A stretch of DNA of 64,000 nt from positions 34,567,934-34,631,933 of the forward strand of contig NC_045138.2 in assembly GCF_008831285.2 (NCBI RefSeq), in the 5' to 3' direction. Under the pieces are notes generated by a model. It was not told where the DNA came from and made no database searches. It saw only the letters and a list, made by a program, of their open reading frames with translations. Below are positions 1-12,225 of the stretch, piece by piece (within the stretch, counting starts at the first letter, position 1; each line of letters starts with the position of its first letter). The DNA is from Nymphaea colorata (lineage: Eukaryota > Streptophyta > Magnoliopsida > Nymphaeales > Nymphaeaceae). The position numbers were made by a program, and so were the translations under genes.

Positions 1-1029
1 TTCCTGCATAAAACAGTATACTCTTACAAGTTCAGAAACCATAGCTGATCATCTTTTACAAAGACAAAAGCCTGTAATACATAAATCCGAAAGAAAGTAA
101 AAGATACTAAAAATTCATAGTATATCATGAAACATATTTTTTTCCACTTTCACAAAAAATTTATAAGAAAACTTAAGAAGAGGTCTTTTATTAATCCTGA
201 CATTTTGCATTAGCAAAGATAGATTATCAGAAAAGTGATGATGTTTAAAACGATAAAACAACTGATAAGAACTGGGAGAAAAGGAAAGAAACAACTAAGT
301 TGGCCCATGTAATGTAAAGGTCAATGACTTCAAAAAGAACAATGATTATAACCATAAATCTCATCTCAGATGATATTGAATTCTGTTCATGAAACTTGAA
401 CATTGCTTGCTCAGAGTGGCAGAAGGAAAGGAGTTACAGGAACAAAGATTCAAGTAGTAGATCAAGCAAATACAGACACATAAAGAAGAGTGTGATCTGT
501 GTGTAGACTGCACCACAGTGAAAGATTTGATAGATTGGGAAAAATAAATCGACGATTGTTCATTCTGCTGTATTTTGTATATGCTAGTCATGTTATTTTC
601 CTAAAGCTTACTGAAGGGAAAAGAAAGAAAATTTCTAGCAATGAACTCTTGCTAATCTCTAGGTAGTCAAACCTTCAGGACAAAAGAATTGAACTGTGGA
701 GAACATTTGATTTCCTGTTCCTGGAATGGCAGAAACATGATGGGAACAATGAACGCAGCCCCAAGAGGGGCTGTGCTTGCATCAAACAGAACGGATGCTT
801 CACAAATTACATGGAGTATCTGTTCTATGGCATTCCAAATGCAGAGCACCCTTTCTTGGCATTCTGATGGTAACCTCAGAATGCCAAAATGACATTCCAC
901 AGGAAGCATTCTACATGTCTCATGTTTGCAACGCTTCACTTAAAGAAATATCCTCTAAACTTCTTCAAGAGATTACTGTAGACAAGAAACATAGGGAAAA
1001 TACAAATTAGCTACAAAAAACTAGAGTAC
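1..1029. other. Downstream part of the RabGAP gene, no further exon recognised
   Basis: This stretch should hold intron 3 and possibly later exons of the minus-strand RabGAP gene whose exon 3 ends at 1030. I looked on the minus strand for the expected continuation of the TBC domain and found nothing convincing. An open minus frame at 667-939 (about 90 codons) does not resemble the family. The next exon therefore probably lies beyond the left edge, or the gene is truncated. Confidence 0.4.
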
Positions 1030-2371
1030 CTCCTGCGCTGCCTTATCTGATTTCTCTCCTCATATGTGCTATTTGGATCAAAACAACCAAGAAGAAATTC
1101 CCAAACTTCTCCTCTGATAGATGGATGGACTCCCTAAACAGAAAAATGAGAGAATGCATAAATTCACTAAATAAGGAACAAGAAACAAACAAAAAAAACT
1201 AAAACTCATTAAAATGAAATGTTTGTCCTTTAAAGATATCTTAAAATAAGATGTAATGTAGTCAAAAGGTAAAAGTATCCATGATCAATGGAGTATAGTA
1301 AAACAGCAACTTACATTGAAGGTAACTTAATCTCACCGAATAAGGGTTAGTATCATAGAACCAGAAACTATATGCATGAGACCAAGAACTAGGAACTACA
1401 TTACGTTTCTCCTTTCATCTCCAGTTCAATTTCGGTTGGTCTAAACTCTAACACTCCGTTGATGAATAATGAAGCTGCTAGAAAACATGCTTCAGGCCTC
1501 CCATAACAATTTGTCAATTCTCAGGCAAATATCATCCGTATACCTTTCGTACACATAATTTCCCTCCCTTGTGTTGGAATAGTGAAATTAGCCTTTTAGC
1601 TAGTCATAGCTTGGCGATGGGAAACACAACAGAATTCACATATCTGTCCATGTTTGTTCAGGAAATAGTCTTAGTCCATTTCGTTGAAGCATCTGTACAA
1701 GATGAACGGATGCATATGCAGATTATCAGCAAAGAAATAGCCTAAGAAAAAAGCGTGCACTTCCAAATGAATTGAGACTTGTGATCCCTTAGTTATGCAC
1801 GTATTTCTTTCCAAGTTTGTGCCGAACCAGACCATATTCTTTCTAAGCATGACGGACAGGAAAGAGATGCAGTTTGATGTATACCCATCGATGAATTCGT
1901 CCAAGTGTATCACCAATCCGGACACAGCCTTCTTCTGTAAAAGCTGCACGCCATGCTCGTTCGCTGAGAGTTCTTTTCCTGGTCTGGAAGTACAAGAAGA
2001 ATACATCAAATTTTCGTCAATGAATCGTTCTGATGTGTGTGCACGTTCAAGAAAACCGAAAAAGGTATTGTCGAACCCACACCATCTCGATTGCTAAGAA
2101 AGAGCAGCAAAGGTAATTGAACCAGTCGCATTATCAGTAGAAATTATCAAAGCTTATAAGAAGGAATTAAGAAAGAAAAGCATAAGCCGATTGATCGGAA
2201 CCGATCGCCCCAACACATATTCGATGCAAAAGCCAACGAATCGAGATTTTTTTTTTTTTTTTTTTAAAAAAAGGATAGTTCTCTTACCTTGATCCTGAAC
2301 TGAGTTTTGGGTACTTCGCACCCAGACCGGACTTCATAATACGAATCTGCATCCTCGCTGCTCTTCCACAT
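1030..2371 (-). CDS. GYP7/TBC1-like Rab GTPase-activating protein, N-terminal exons (partial)
   Basis: Three exons read on the minus strand. Exon 1 is 2371-2288, starts MWKSSEDADSYYEVRSGCEV and ends FRIK before a GTAAG donor. Exon 2 is 1983-1885, with a core reading RAWRAAFTEEGCVRIGDTLG, then GRIHRW. Exon 3 is 1133-1030, starting GVHPSIRGEVWEFLLGCFDP and ending QIRQRR. All junctions are GT-AG, and the phases (84, 99, 104 nt) join without a frame break. The RGEVWEFLLGC block is the start of the TBC domain in plant GYP7-like proteins. In this family the domain stimulates GTP hydrolysis by Rab/Ypt GTPases in vesicle traffic. The catalytic Arg and Gln fingers lie further on and are not visible. 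The gene runs off the left edge. A truncated copy cannot be excluded. Confidence 0.85.
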
Positions 2372-2899
2372 TCCGACGACTCCAAGAATCTAAGCTTTTT
2401 TATTGAATTAGGAGGGGAAAGAAAAAAATGGACCAAAAAAAAAATATAAAAGAGCAATACAAGATTGTGGGGTCGAAGGATGAATTGGAGCTCAAAAAAT
2501 GTCGAAAGAAAAATGGAAGGTAAAAAAGAATTGGAGTGGTTCTTCGCTAGCAGTCACGAGCTGAATCCCTTTGGAGAAACAAGTGGAAGGCAGGTGGTTG
2601 GGAGGGATCCAGATCGAGAGCTAGCGAGAAGGGAGAGGGAGATGAGGGCGGAAGAAAGACGGGGTCAGAAGATGGCTTTGATTAGAATAGTTAATGGGAT
2701 GGATCAATCTGTTTAATCAGGTGAGGAGGGAGTGGGGGTGGAGCGCGCGGCGCCTCCCGCTAAATCCTCCCGCTCTCATACGACAGGGAGGGCAGCCGTT
2801 ACTCCCTCTCTCATCCACCTCATTCTTTCCCTTTCCACCTACGTTCCCCTCCAAATTTTGCAATGCGTGCCATTCCGTGTGAAAGAGGCCGGCGTTTGA
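2372..2899. promoter_or_regulatory. Probable 5' UTR and promoter region of the RabGAP gene
   Basis: The stretch upstream of the minus-strand start codon at 2371 is purine-rich on the plus strand and contains no convincing protein-coding frame. I see no TATA box I would defend. The assignment rests only on position. Confidence 0.35.
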
Positions 2900-3015
2900 C
2901 TGGCCCTGCTCGGCACAGGACCGGACCCTCATTTTTTTTTCCTTCTCCAGCTTCTTCTTCTTCTTCTGGCCCTGCTCCGCACAGGACCGGACCCTCATTT
3001 TTTTTTCTTCTCCAG

Positions 3016-3033
<18 letters not shown>
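2900..3033. repeat. Direct tandem repeat, about 66 bp x 2
   Basis: Two adjacent copies begin at 2900 and 2966. Each starts CTGGCCCTGCTC, carries CACAGGACCGGACCCTCA, then a T-run and a (TTC)n tract. The second copy passes into a longer (TTC)n microsatellite reaching about 3046. The near identity of the units points to a recent local duplication. Confidence 0.85.
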
Positions 3034-3046
<13 letters not shown>

Positions 3047-3925
3047 ATGTGAAAAAGTACACAGGCGAAGACTTTGAGTGTGAATTTTAGACTTGTGACT
3101 CCTGTGATAATTAAACCACTCATTACCCATTGGGCAAGCAAAAAATATGGGTACCAATATTTAAATGGGAGAAGTGAAGGAGAATGAACTAGGGGCATCT
3201 CGTTGGTTGGTTGGACAAGCCATTTTAGATTTGATTGATAATAGGGCAGTCCAACACCTACACGATTTCCGTTCCAGATGCGCGGCGATCTAGGAAGGTA
3301 GAGAGAAGCGTGGCGTTTACGTAGTTTCCTTGATGAGAGAGGGTTTTTGTGTAAGGCGGAGGCCCCCACCCCGCGCATGGAAAATTCCGCGGACATGTAA
3401 CCAAAAAATGTCGGAGGCCTGCAAGAACTTGTTTTTGAAACTGTCTTTCGCCCTTTACGGTTACGCGAATAACAACAACGCCACCGCTGGCGAGGGTGGG
3501 GCTATTGCTGGGCTTGGGACGATGTCCGTCCCTTTAATTCCCCACCCAAGTCAAAACCCGATGATCAATTTATTGATCTCAACCGAACGCCAACGTTTAC
3601 CAGAGAACAGGTCAATTGGTCGGCGTTATGAGATGGAGTTTCAGACTGCAAATCTAGTTGCAGTGCGCTTCACACGTAAAATTTGTAAGAGCGAATTGAA
3701 GGTTTAGTAACAGATGATTCACAGAAAGGATAAATCAATTGGTGATTCACACGTAAAGCTAGCTGAAGTGCAATACCAACAATTCTTTCTTCGAATATTT
3801 TCCCAAAAAAAAACACACACTGAGCTATTGCAGGCTTGAAAATCTTTTCTGTCGGTTCACTAAAATCATGTGACCGTAACGTTCTTCGCTTTCCTCCCTT
3901 TTTCTTGAAATATTTCCGTATCCCA

Positions 3926-3975
3926 TTGATATTTGGTGGGTCTGGACACTTTGATATTTGGTGGGTCTGGACACT
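3926..3975. repeat. Perfect 25-bp direct repeat
   Basis: Two perfect adjacent 25-bp units, 3926-3950 and 3951-3975, each beginning TTGATATTTGGTGGG and ending TCTGGACACT. No coding frame uses them. Confidence 0.9.
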
Positions 3976-5093
3976 TTTTTAGCAATACCATCTGAAGGTT
4001 AAAAAAAATTAGCTTCACAGGAGCATTTTTTCTCTCGCACGTAAATTTTCTCAATTCAGAATATTGTTGGCTCTTCACCAAAATAAATACTTCGCAAGTC
4101 AAAAGGCTACAGCAGGACAACCAACTCACTGAAAAAGCAAAAAAGAAGAGAGTAGTAACCTGAATTGCTAAGTTTCCCCACCCTCCACAAGGGAGTGTAG
4201 TTTGCTGCCGCATTCACCTGAAAAATTTTTCCCCGCACCGGCAATGGGACGAAACACATGCAGCCTAATTGTAGTTGCTTTCTAGCCAAATGAGCCACAA
4301 CGTTTTTCGGCACTTCCTGTCCTTCCATATTTGCTTCGGCAACGGACCAGAAACAAGTCACCTAACTTTGTGCCAGTCAATCCTCGAAGGACCTCTGGAA
4401 GTCAGCCACATGGCCAGGCTGCAATATGAATATTGTAGTAGTCATCAGATCTATTTTAGAACAGGAGATGTCATTTCTTGCAGTCAAACAAATGAATCGA
4501 AAACTACATAAATACATATCATATCAATGACTAGACAAAGTTATCAGACCTATACTCAAGAACAACCCACCCAGTGTACGCCTAAAGGCCGAATAGAAAC
4601 CCCCTTACAAGGCTACAACATGGAACTCCTCCACCTAAATACAGACTTTCATGAATCGTCATGGAGGAATGACTGATGGACGAGCAGGCAACCCCTGCGC
4701 AACATAAAAGACGATTACATCAAACCAAAATAGAGATGAGGTTGGCAGCACACAGCACCTCATCATTAATAATCAAATGAGGCATTAATAAAGAGTATCA
4801 TGTATCATCCACCCTTCAGTAGCATGTCGACCCACACTCCTCTCGTCACGGTTGCATCAATTTATTGGAGAGGTATCTTGGTAGCATAGCTGATTTCAAT
4901 ATGGAATCAATGAGATCGTCCACCATGCTTCATTCGCTGTTTTTTCACCCTCATTAGTGCTGCCATTCCCATTGCCATCTCCACCACTGAATGTATATGA
5001 GTAAAACCATGAAAAAAAATAAAAAATGAGTAGCATACAGAACAAAAAATTAAAAAATATGAAAAATAAAAGAATATACAAAAACTTTGGTAC

Positions 5094-5180
5094 CATCAGC
5101 CATTTGATGCTTCCAAAACTATATGTACCATATCCATAATTTTGCTTCCAATACCTTCGCTCCTCCCTGGCCTTGATGTC
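5094..5180 (-). other. Orphan exon-like segment, unassigned
   Basis: On the minus strand an 87-nt (29-codon) open segment is flanked by an acceptor-like pyrimidine stretch ending CTGATCAG and a donor ATG|GTACCA. It would encode DIKAREERRYWKQNYGYGTY followed by nine more residues. The amino-acid texture looks like real protein rather than random translation. I do not recognise the family and found no clear partner exon. It may be a relic of a decayed gene. Confidence 0.25.
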
Positions 5181-5808
5181 CTGATCAGAAGTCACAGAGA
5201 CTTACAGCAAAACATATAAGTAGACACTTAAAAAGAAAATTACATTGTAATGGAAAGAACAAACGCCAATGTTGGTAGGATGCGTGACGGCAAAATGATT
5301 GGTCAACAAGGAGATACATCGACCAAAATTAGCGGTTCCTTTTTTTACCATAAGAACCCCTGAGCCCTGGACGGCTGTTTGGCAGTAGGAACAATTACAA
5401 ACTATTTTATAAATTTATTCATTTTACAGATAGATCCATGTAATAGAGAGAGAGCCACTCCTCTCTCTCTCTCTCTCTCTCTCTTAAACCCCAAACTTGG
5501 AGACGTTACAGGCATATATTTTAATTGCTTTCCCCCCTTCATGCGCACGGGCAGACGCGCCCACACACCCGCACCTACTCAAACTCGCAGGCCCTCCCAT
5601 TTCGGTTCTGGTCTGAGTTCGCATCTCCGCTCAAACCTAGTCCCAACAGACTGACAAGAGTTATACTCAGAGCACGACGTTCTGGGTGCTCATGAATGAT
5701 CTTCTATGCCTCAAACTAAACTAGCCCTTGAAGACGCTAGCTACTTACCGAACTCAGACAGCCCCTACCCCGCTTAAGGATCCAGAATTTTGGTCATGAG
5801 ACCTTTTG

Positions 5809-5965
5809 GTCGTGCCTCATTAAGATAAGGAAAAACAATCTTCTTATGAAATCTTATCTAGTGCTAATCCTTGATCTTAGGCAAGATTTGAGGTTTTATG
5901 TATATCGCTAATGTCAAAGAGGCTATATATTGAGTAGTCGACCATCAATAAAATCATTCTCTTCT
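5809..5965 (+). repeat. 5' LTR remnant of the copia element
   Basis: Matches the 3' LTR from GTCGTGCC through CATCAATAAAATCATT. Compared with the 3' copy it lacks the terminal TGTTGAAAA and carries about 24 extra bases around 5861-5884 (between TTATCTAG and ATTTGAGG). Similarity stops near 5965, so the right part of this LTR is lost or replaced. Confidence 0.8.
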
Positions 5966-6772
5966 ACGTCAAGAAGGCTGGCCTGATGCAACTGGAGCTC
6001 GTTCATCTTTCTTCTTAGGCATCTGCTTTCTATCTTTGATGTAAAACTCACGGATATCCACTGCCCGTCTTCCTCCTTGTTGCCACCGCTTCAACCACGG
6101 CTGGAAACATCAGCGATCGATGGCGATGATCTTGTCATCAGGCAGGTGATTGACGACCATGTCCTAAACAAGACACCAGCTTCTCGACTCCACGCCTGTC
6201 CACTGCAGCAAAATCGAACGACGTTGTTAACTTAAAACCAACCACTGCAGCTGTCAAGCACAAACCAAAAACAGAGATTGTTCATGGAAAGATAGTGTGT
6301 CCGCCAGCGCATATCGGCGATTGCATCCCCAATTCAACACAAAGATTGAGTTTTTCCACACTATCTGGTGACGCAATCCAACATTCCACTTTAATGTTAT
6401 CTGAATGATAAATTGCATAACTAACAGTATCTGTAATATTGTTGTGCGCATCGAGAACTAAATCTGAAAGCGTCGGGCAAACATCTTCACTGTGCTGAGA
6501 CTTCAAATCTGTGCCTGAGATTTGAAGAAGAACTGAGAGGGGACTGCAACATTGCTTCAGTAGCATACTGTAGATCACACACATCAGAATTGGAAGAACA
6601 ACCTGCTGCGGCTGAAGTAGGAGACCGTTACCGCCTAAGAGTCCTCTTTCAGCGACTTGTCCTCTTCCTGTTCATCGCAACCGTCTGCCCTTGTACCTCT
6701 CTTTGAGAGACGGAATTTGTAAGGAACCTTCACCTTCGCTGGTGATCTCTAAGCCTTCGACTTAGAAAAAAG
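5966..6772. other. Leader between 5' LTR and gag; holds an unassigned minus-strand ORF
   Basis: No primer-binding site (TGGTATCAGAG type) is found where expected. A minus-strand frame of 100 codons, 6584-6282, reads with protein-like composition (for example DLVLDAHNNITDTVSYAIYH) but I do not recognise it. It might be an unrelated insert that also explains the disrupted LTR end. Confidence 0.35.
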
Positions 6773-7590
6773 ATGGCAGAAAGGCGAGAGGTCATTTTAA
6801 AAGAACCCAATGAATACAACATTAGCACAGGAAGCCCGTATTATGCCCATCATTCTGATGGACAACTATATGATGTGGAGAAAGGCCATCACGATGGCCC
6901 TTTCAGCAAAAAAGAAGCTTGGGTTCGTCGACGGATCCATTGCTAAGCCTGATAGCCTCATCTCTCTCAAAATTACATGGGAAAGATGCAACAACCTGGT
7001 TCAGTCTTGGATTTTAAACTTCATCTACAAAGATCTCTTGGCTAGTGTAATTCATGCCAAAACTGCTGCCCAAATTTGGAGTGATCTTGAGGCTCGATTA
7101 TCTCAAGCCAATGGCCCACGCATTTACCAAATACAATTTCAGATAATGAATTGCAAACAAAATAAGTCATCTATTGCTGCTCATTACACAATAAATGAAG
7201 GGATTATGGGATGAATTAGCTATGTATGCTAACATCCCTGATTGTTCATGTGGTTTCATGAAGGCTATTGAGTATCTTCGCCAACAAGACCAACTTATGC
7301 AGTTCTTAATGGGCCTTAATGACAGTTATGCTGCCATTAGAAGCCAACTCTTGTTGATGGACCCACTTCTTACTATAACCAAAGCTTATTCTCTTCTTAT
7401 TTATGAGGAGAAACAAAGGGACGTTAATACGGTACATGCTTAAGAAAATGTCTCTATCCTTGCAATGCAGCCTCCACCACAAATGCATGAAAGAAACAAA
7501 AACAATCAGACCAAGCAGAGAGGAAGACCACATATGAAGTGCGAGCATTGTGGCAAAATTGGACATATCAAAGCTAAGTGTTATTTTCTT
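6773..7590 (+). pseudogene. Copia gag remnant
   Basis: An ATG at 6773 opens a gag N-terminus. A frameshift then leads into a frame containing DNYMMWRKAITMALSAKKKL, the UBN2/gag-type core, up to about 7200. A further frameshift leads to the segment ending near 7440. The nucleocapsid zinc knuckle, CEHCGKIGHIKAKC (CX2CX4HX4C), is intact at 7534-7587 but out of frame with the upstream gag. The gene once encoded the capsid protein of the virus-like particle. It is broken by at least two frameshifts. Confidence 0.85.
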
Positions 7591-7805
7591 GTTGGTTTTA
7601 CAGGTTTGGTTTTTTTAATGCATTGACAAAGCCAAAGGCTAACGCTGCCCTAGGAACTGCATTTACTGATCAACCCAATGAGCAACTATTCAGAAAATTC
7701 CTTGACTTCATGAAACACTCTAATCAAGGTACCAATGAACCCAGAGTCAACGTCTCAGGTAAATACTCTTCATCCTTTTCATGTCTTATTCCTAAACAAT
7801 CATAG

Positions 7806-9090
7806 ATCCTTGACACTGGAGCAACCCATCATATCACTAACCTTATCTCCAACATTAGTGATATCATCTCCACCAGCCACCCTCCAATCAGTCTGCCAAA
7901 TGGGTCTAAAGCCAACGTCACCCATATAGGTGACATAGATTTGCAAACCAACATAACACTAAAAAATGTCTTTTATGTTCCTACCTTTGCATTCCCTTTG
8001 CATTCAACTTGATATCTATTCTTAAACTCTGTAGTGATTCAAGATGTGAAACAAAATTTAACGAGAACTCTTGTGTGGTGCAGGACCGTCACTCGACGAC
8101 TATGATTGGAATGGGTAGATTGCAGAATGGATTGTATGTCTTAGATGAAACAAATCTCAGCGTAAACCTAGCTGCCACCAAATCAGCTCCATGTATCTTT
8201 GTCTCGAGCATGCTTCTGATTTCAAACTTTCTATTTTATCTTGTTTGAACCTCATTGACATTTTTAAATATGTCGATGCATGTGATATTTGCCTTGTTGC
8301 TAAGAACATAGACTTCTTTTTCCAAACAGTACTATTTCAACATATGCTCCCTTTTACTTAATTCAGTGTGATGTGTGGGGAAGTTATCATACGCCTTCAT
8401 TGACTGGTGCACAATATTTTCTAACCATAGTTGATGATTTTTTTAAATCTACATGGATTTATCTTATGAGATATAAATCTGAAGTTTTTGGAGTCATTAA
8501 AAATTTTGTCGCATTTATTGAAAATCAATTTCAAACAAGAATTAAAATTTTTAGAAGTGATAATAGGATTGAATTCTTTTCATAAGAAATGAATAACTTT
8601 CTCCATGAAAAAAGAAATGATCTTCAACATAGTTATGTTGTGACACCACAACAAAATGGTGTGGTCGAACGCAAACATAGAGACCTCCTAAACATGGTAC
8701 AAGCATTGATTTTTCAAGCTAAATTACCCATAAAATTTTGGGGAGAATGTGTCACTACTGCTCCTTACATTATCAATAGATTACCATCAAGTGCTTTAAG
8801 GGGAAGTTTTATACAAACACATACCAAACTACAAACATATGAGTGCTTTTGGATGTTTATATAATGCCTACAATATTCATAAAAATCACAAGTCTAACTT
8901 AAGGGGAAGGCGATGCATATTTCTTAGATATCCATATGGTCAACCAGCTTACAAGGTTTATGATCTTGAAAGTGGGTCGTTGTTCACCAGTAGAGACGTC
9001 AGATTTTGTGAAAATCATTTTCCATATAAAAATGAAATGCACACTAGGGACAATGAACAAGTGGTTCTTCCTTTACCATTCAATGACTAT
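7806..9090 (+). pseudogene. Copia protease and integrase remnant
   Basis: The aspartic protease motif ILDTGATHHITN is at 7806-7841. A GAG-pre-integrase piece (GRLQNGLYVLDE) follows near 8115. Integrase core blocks are TIVDDF (first Asp, near 8430), FRSDN (second Asp, near 8560) and NGVVERKHRDL (catalytic Glu, near 8660). Stops and frameshifts separate the blocks, for example the TAA at 8584-8586 directly after the second Asp block. The order protease-integrase-RT identifies Ty1/copia. Confidence 0.88.
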
Positions 9091-9449
9091 GTATAAGGTG
9101 AGCATGAGTTTCTTTCAAACCCAAGCAAACCTCTTAACAATACCCCATTCAATCTACATGATGAGACCAATCCTAATCCCATTCCTCAATCAATGGAGCC
9201 TACTCATGGTGATTCAGTCTAGCTTCGCAGAACTATGCGATTTAAACATATACCAACTCATCTTAAGGACTACAAATGCTTCTCAGTCTTGCTCAGTTTC
9301 AACCATTTGTTGAAGAGTGAGGGGACAAACCCCACAAAAGGTACTCGTTACCCGATTGCACAATGTCTTGTTATCACTAACTTCAATTCCAACTACAAGT
9401 GTTTCATGTCTACCCTCCTTGATCAATGTGAACCTTCATCTTTTGCCCA

Positions 9450-10689
9450 AGCCATGCAGGACCCTAGATGGCGTGATGCCATGAAGGCTGAAATTGATGC
9501 ATTAAAAGCCAATCATACCTGGACTGTCACGAATCTTCCTCCTCGCAAAGTTCCCATAGGCTGCAAATGGGTATTCAAAATCAAATACTAATATGATGGC
9601 TCTGTCGAACGATACAAGGCCCGCTTATTGCAAAGGGGTATACACAAACAGAAGGAGTTGATTACAATGAGACTTTTGCTCCCGTCGCCAAGGTCTCTAC
9701 TATTGGATGTCTTTTGACTCTTGCCGCTATTCAAAAGTGGCACCTTTTTCAAGTTGATGTTAATAATGTCTTCTTACATGGTGATCTAGAGGAAGAAATT
9801 TATATGCAGTTACCTCTTGGTTTAGTCGACAATAAGAGGAAGGAATGACATGTCGTCTAGATAAGTCTATAGATGATATCTTTTTATCTCAAAAGAAATA
9901 TCTTCTCAACATACTCCATGAAAGATGGCACATGAGAGCAAAACCATGTGAGACACCTATGGAACAACACATAAAAGCTTGACAACGAAAAGAGGGACAT
10001 CCTCAAAGATCCAAATCATTATAGAAAAGTGATTGAAAAATTAATATATCTAACCATAACAATGTTAGACATTGTTCACACAGTTCACATTTTGAGCCAA
10101 TTTATGAGTCAACCACGAGTGCCGCATAAAGAAGCCATGAACCGTTTGTTGAAATATCTAAAGGGAACTGCTGGATATGGAGTTATGATGTCATCAAAGG
10201 GGCCGATTCAGCTTAAATCATATTGTGATTCATATTGGGCTTCATGTCCAATGACACGAAAATCTACAAGCGGACTGCACCATGATTGGGAATAGTCATA
10301 TCACCTGAAAAACCAAGAAACAAACAACAGTCTCTAGATCATCTGCAAAAGCAGAATACAGGTATATGGCTCTTGCCACATTTGAGCTTATTTAGTTAAA
10401 GGAATTACTCAAAGATCTCGAGATCGTCCACAAAGAGCCTATGACATTATTCTGTGACAACAAAGCTGCAATGCATATTGCAGCCAATCCGGTGTTCCAT
10501 GAAAGAACAAAACACATCAAAATTGATTGCCATGTGGTGAGAGATAAGATTCAGAATGGAGACATCCAAACTCAATTCGTTCTCACAACTAAACAAGTTG
10601 TGGACATGTTTACTAAGCCCTTGGGACGAGAAGCATTCCACAATTTAAGAAGCAAGTTGGCGCTTGGCAATTTAGGAGCGTCAACTTGA
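9450..10689 (+). pseudogene. Copia reverse transcriptase / RNase H remnant with deleted catalytic core
   Basis: The RT start is clear (DPRWRDAMKAEIDALKANHT, then GCKWVFKIKY followed by a stop at 9589-9591). The frame continues as far as [11 protein letters not shown] near 9800. Then sequence matching the start of the KS-LYGLKQ region is joined near 9870 directly to DDIFLSQKKYLLN, so the segment carrying the YVDD active site is missing. RNase H follows with YWASCPMTRKSTSG and [20 protein letters not shown]. It ends at the stop at 10687-10689, immediately before the polypurine tract. Confidence 0.88.
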
Positions 10690-10696
10690 AGGGGAG
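10688..10696 (+). other. Polypurine tract of the copia element
   Basis: GAAGGGGAG lies directly before the TGTTG start of the 3' LTR and overlaps the RNase H stop codon. This is the usual plus-strand priming site of LTR elements. Confidence 0.8.
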
Positions 10697-10880
10697 TGTT
10701 GAAAAGTCGTGCCTTATCAAGATAAGGAAAAACAATCTTCTTATGAAATCTTATTTAGAGATTTGAGGTTTCTATGTATATGGCTAATGTTAAAGAGGCT
10801 ATATATTGGGCAGTCAACCATCAATAAAATCATTATCTTCTCTCCTCCCGTTTTCCTTTCTCTCTTATTCTCTTCTTTCA
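10697..10880 (+). repeat. 3' LTR of the copia element
   Basis: Starts TGTTGAAAAGTCGTGCC right after the polypurine tract and shares about 150 bp with the 5' LTR. The right end is approximate because no paired sequence or target-site duplication defines it. Confidence 0.75.
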
Positions 10881-12225
10881 CAAACTTTAATACGACCCAA
10901 ATGTAGGAAATCATATGAAACTGTAGGCGTGAGAACTGAGAGGGCACTTGGATAATGGACAAGGTAAGGGAGTATTCGATCGGACGCCCCATAGTTCTCG
11001 AGATAAAGGGAATTTAATTTGGATATTCTCAAAGTTTGATGTGGGGCGTGGATTTTACTTCAGGAGCAGCCATTGCGAGTCCAGATCCACCTAAAAGCCA
11101 TGCGATGATCAAGATTAAAACCAAAAAAGAAGGAAGAACAACAGCCCACACATTCAAGCTCTACTTGGTAAGTTGCAGGGAGCCGGTGACCCTCCGATTA
11201 CATTGCATATGCAAGAATCGGTGGCTCCACTTTACTTTGACGGCGCGCGTGTTTCAGTGACGGCAAGCCGGATTACCTTTAAATATAGGTGGTGCTGAAT
11301 AAAGGGACTGCTGCTAGCTGTGTATGAGCCGAGACCTTTTTCTTTTCCAGGAAGATCGACATCGCTGTTCTTTTTAAAGCCACCCGTCGCTCAATGGCAT
11401 CCATATCTTTTTCTTTCCCGGAAAACGCACATCCATATCTAACATGTATAAGTGGTGCTTAAAGGTGAATGTTGAGTTTGTTCATAGCCCAACTAACATT
11501 CACAACTACCTTCATCGACTTGGTAAAGAGTACCCAACAATCCTAGATAGGTGATCAACGTAAGAGTTGTAAAGAACTGATCGTAGGACATTAATAGTCT
11601 ATCTGTACTTGCTATGTCTGCTTTTTCATCTTTATCTTGGATCTCAAGAAAGAAATCCATCGATCTCCTTCCTTTCAAAAAGGCAAGCGTCCTATCTGTT
11701 ATACTATTCTTTTGCATACTAAATGAAGGACAGGAAGAATAGTATCTCATCTTTACAGTTATAACTACCAGGTAGCTAGCTAGAGGGTTGCATCTTAATA
11801 CGTTCTTCTCGTTCCATGTTTAGTGACTAGAACAACCGGAAATCCGTCAGCAAAACCAGGAAGGAAGGCATGCATATTCTTGAGGGTGGGAAGCAAGATA
11901 TGATGGGGCAGGATGTCAGGCAAAAGCAGATGCTAAAGCCAAGTGTGACGCCAATAAAGTGGTCGTCGCATACTGGAAGTTGGGGCTAAGGCATCCTCAT
12001 TTTTGCGCAAAAGGAAAAGCAATCATTAAGACAGCAACGTCGTCACAACTAAGCCGATCCACTGCAGAGTCTATAAGAAGGCTGCCAACTAAAGCCATAA
12101 AACTCAGCTCCCAACCATCAACACCTAAGCTTCCCGCTTTCCTCTTGCGCTCTCAGCTCCTTTTGAGACTAATTTGCTCCGTCCTACATATATTCTCCTT
12201 TTACACCTATCAGAAAAGAAAAACA
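10881..12225. promoter_or_regulatory. Intergenic region with the phytocyanin gene promoter and 5' UTR
   Basis: No protein-coding gene is recognised. Its last part must hold the promoter of the gene starting at 12226. A TATA-like CTATAAGAAG lies at 12071-12080, about 145 bp before the start codon, followed by a CT-rich leader. The minus-strand frame at 11493-11750 resembles nothing known to me. Confidence 0.45.

Larger units (their letters stand above)
3034..5808. other. Intergenic stretch, mostly featureless
   Basis: Apart from the 25-bp repeat at 3926, an orphan exon-like piece at 5094-5180 and a (CT)n tract at about 5461-5484, I recognise nothing here. Open frames at 3330-3707 and 4107-4361 show no family resemblance and no consistent splice context. 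Confidence 0.5.
5809..10880 (+). mobile_element. Decayed Ty1/copia LTR retrotransposon
   Basis: Plus-strand element with recognisable LTR remnants (5809-5965 and 10697-about 10880) around gag, protease, integrase, reverse transcriptase and RNase H remains, in that order (integrase before RT, as in copia elements). Frameshifts and stop codons interrupt all domains. The RT catalytic segment is deleted. A polypurine tract immediately precedes the 3' LTR. No initiator-Met tRNA primer-binding site is recognisable after the 5' LTR. The element cannot move on its own. Confidence 0.92.

Noticed and set aside
667-939. Possible fourth RabGAP exon
   Set aside because: The translation does not resemble the TBC region that should follow QIRQRR, and the phase does not fit convincingly.
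4107-4361. Minus-strand frame of 84 codons near 4.2 kb
   Set aside because: The composition looks partly protein-like, but I could not match a family or find splice partners.
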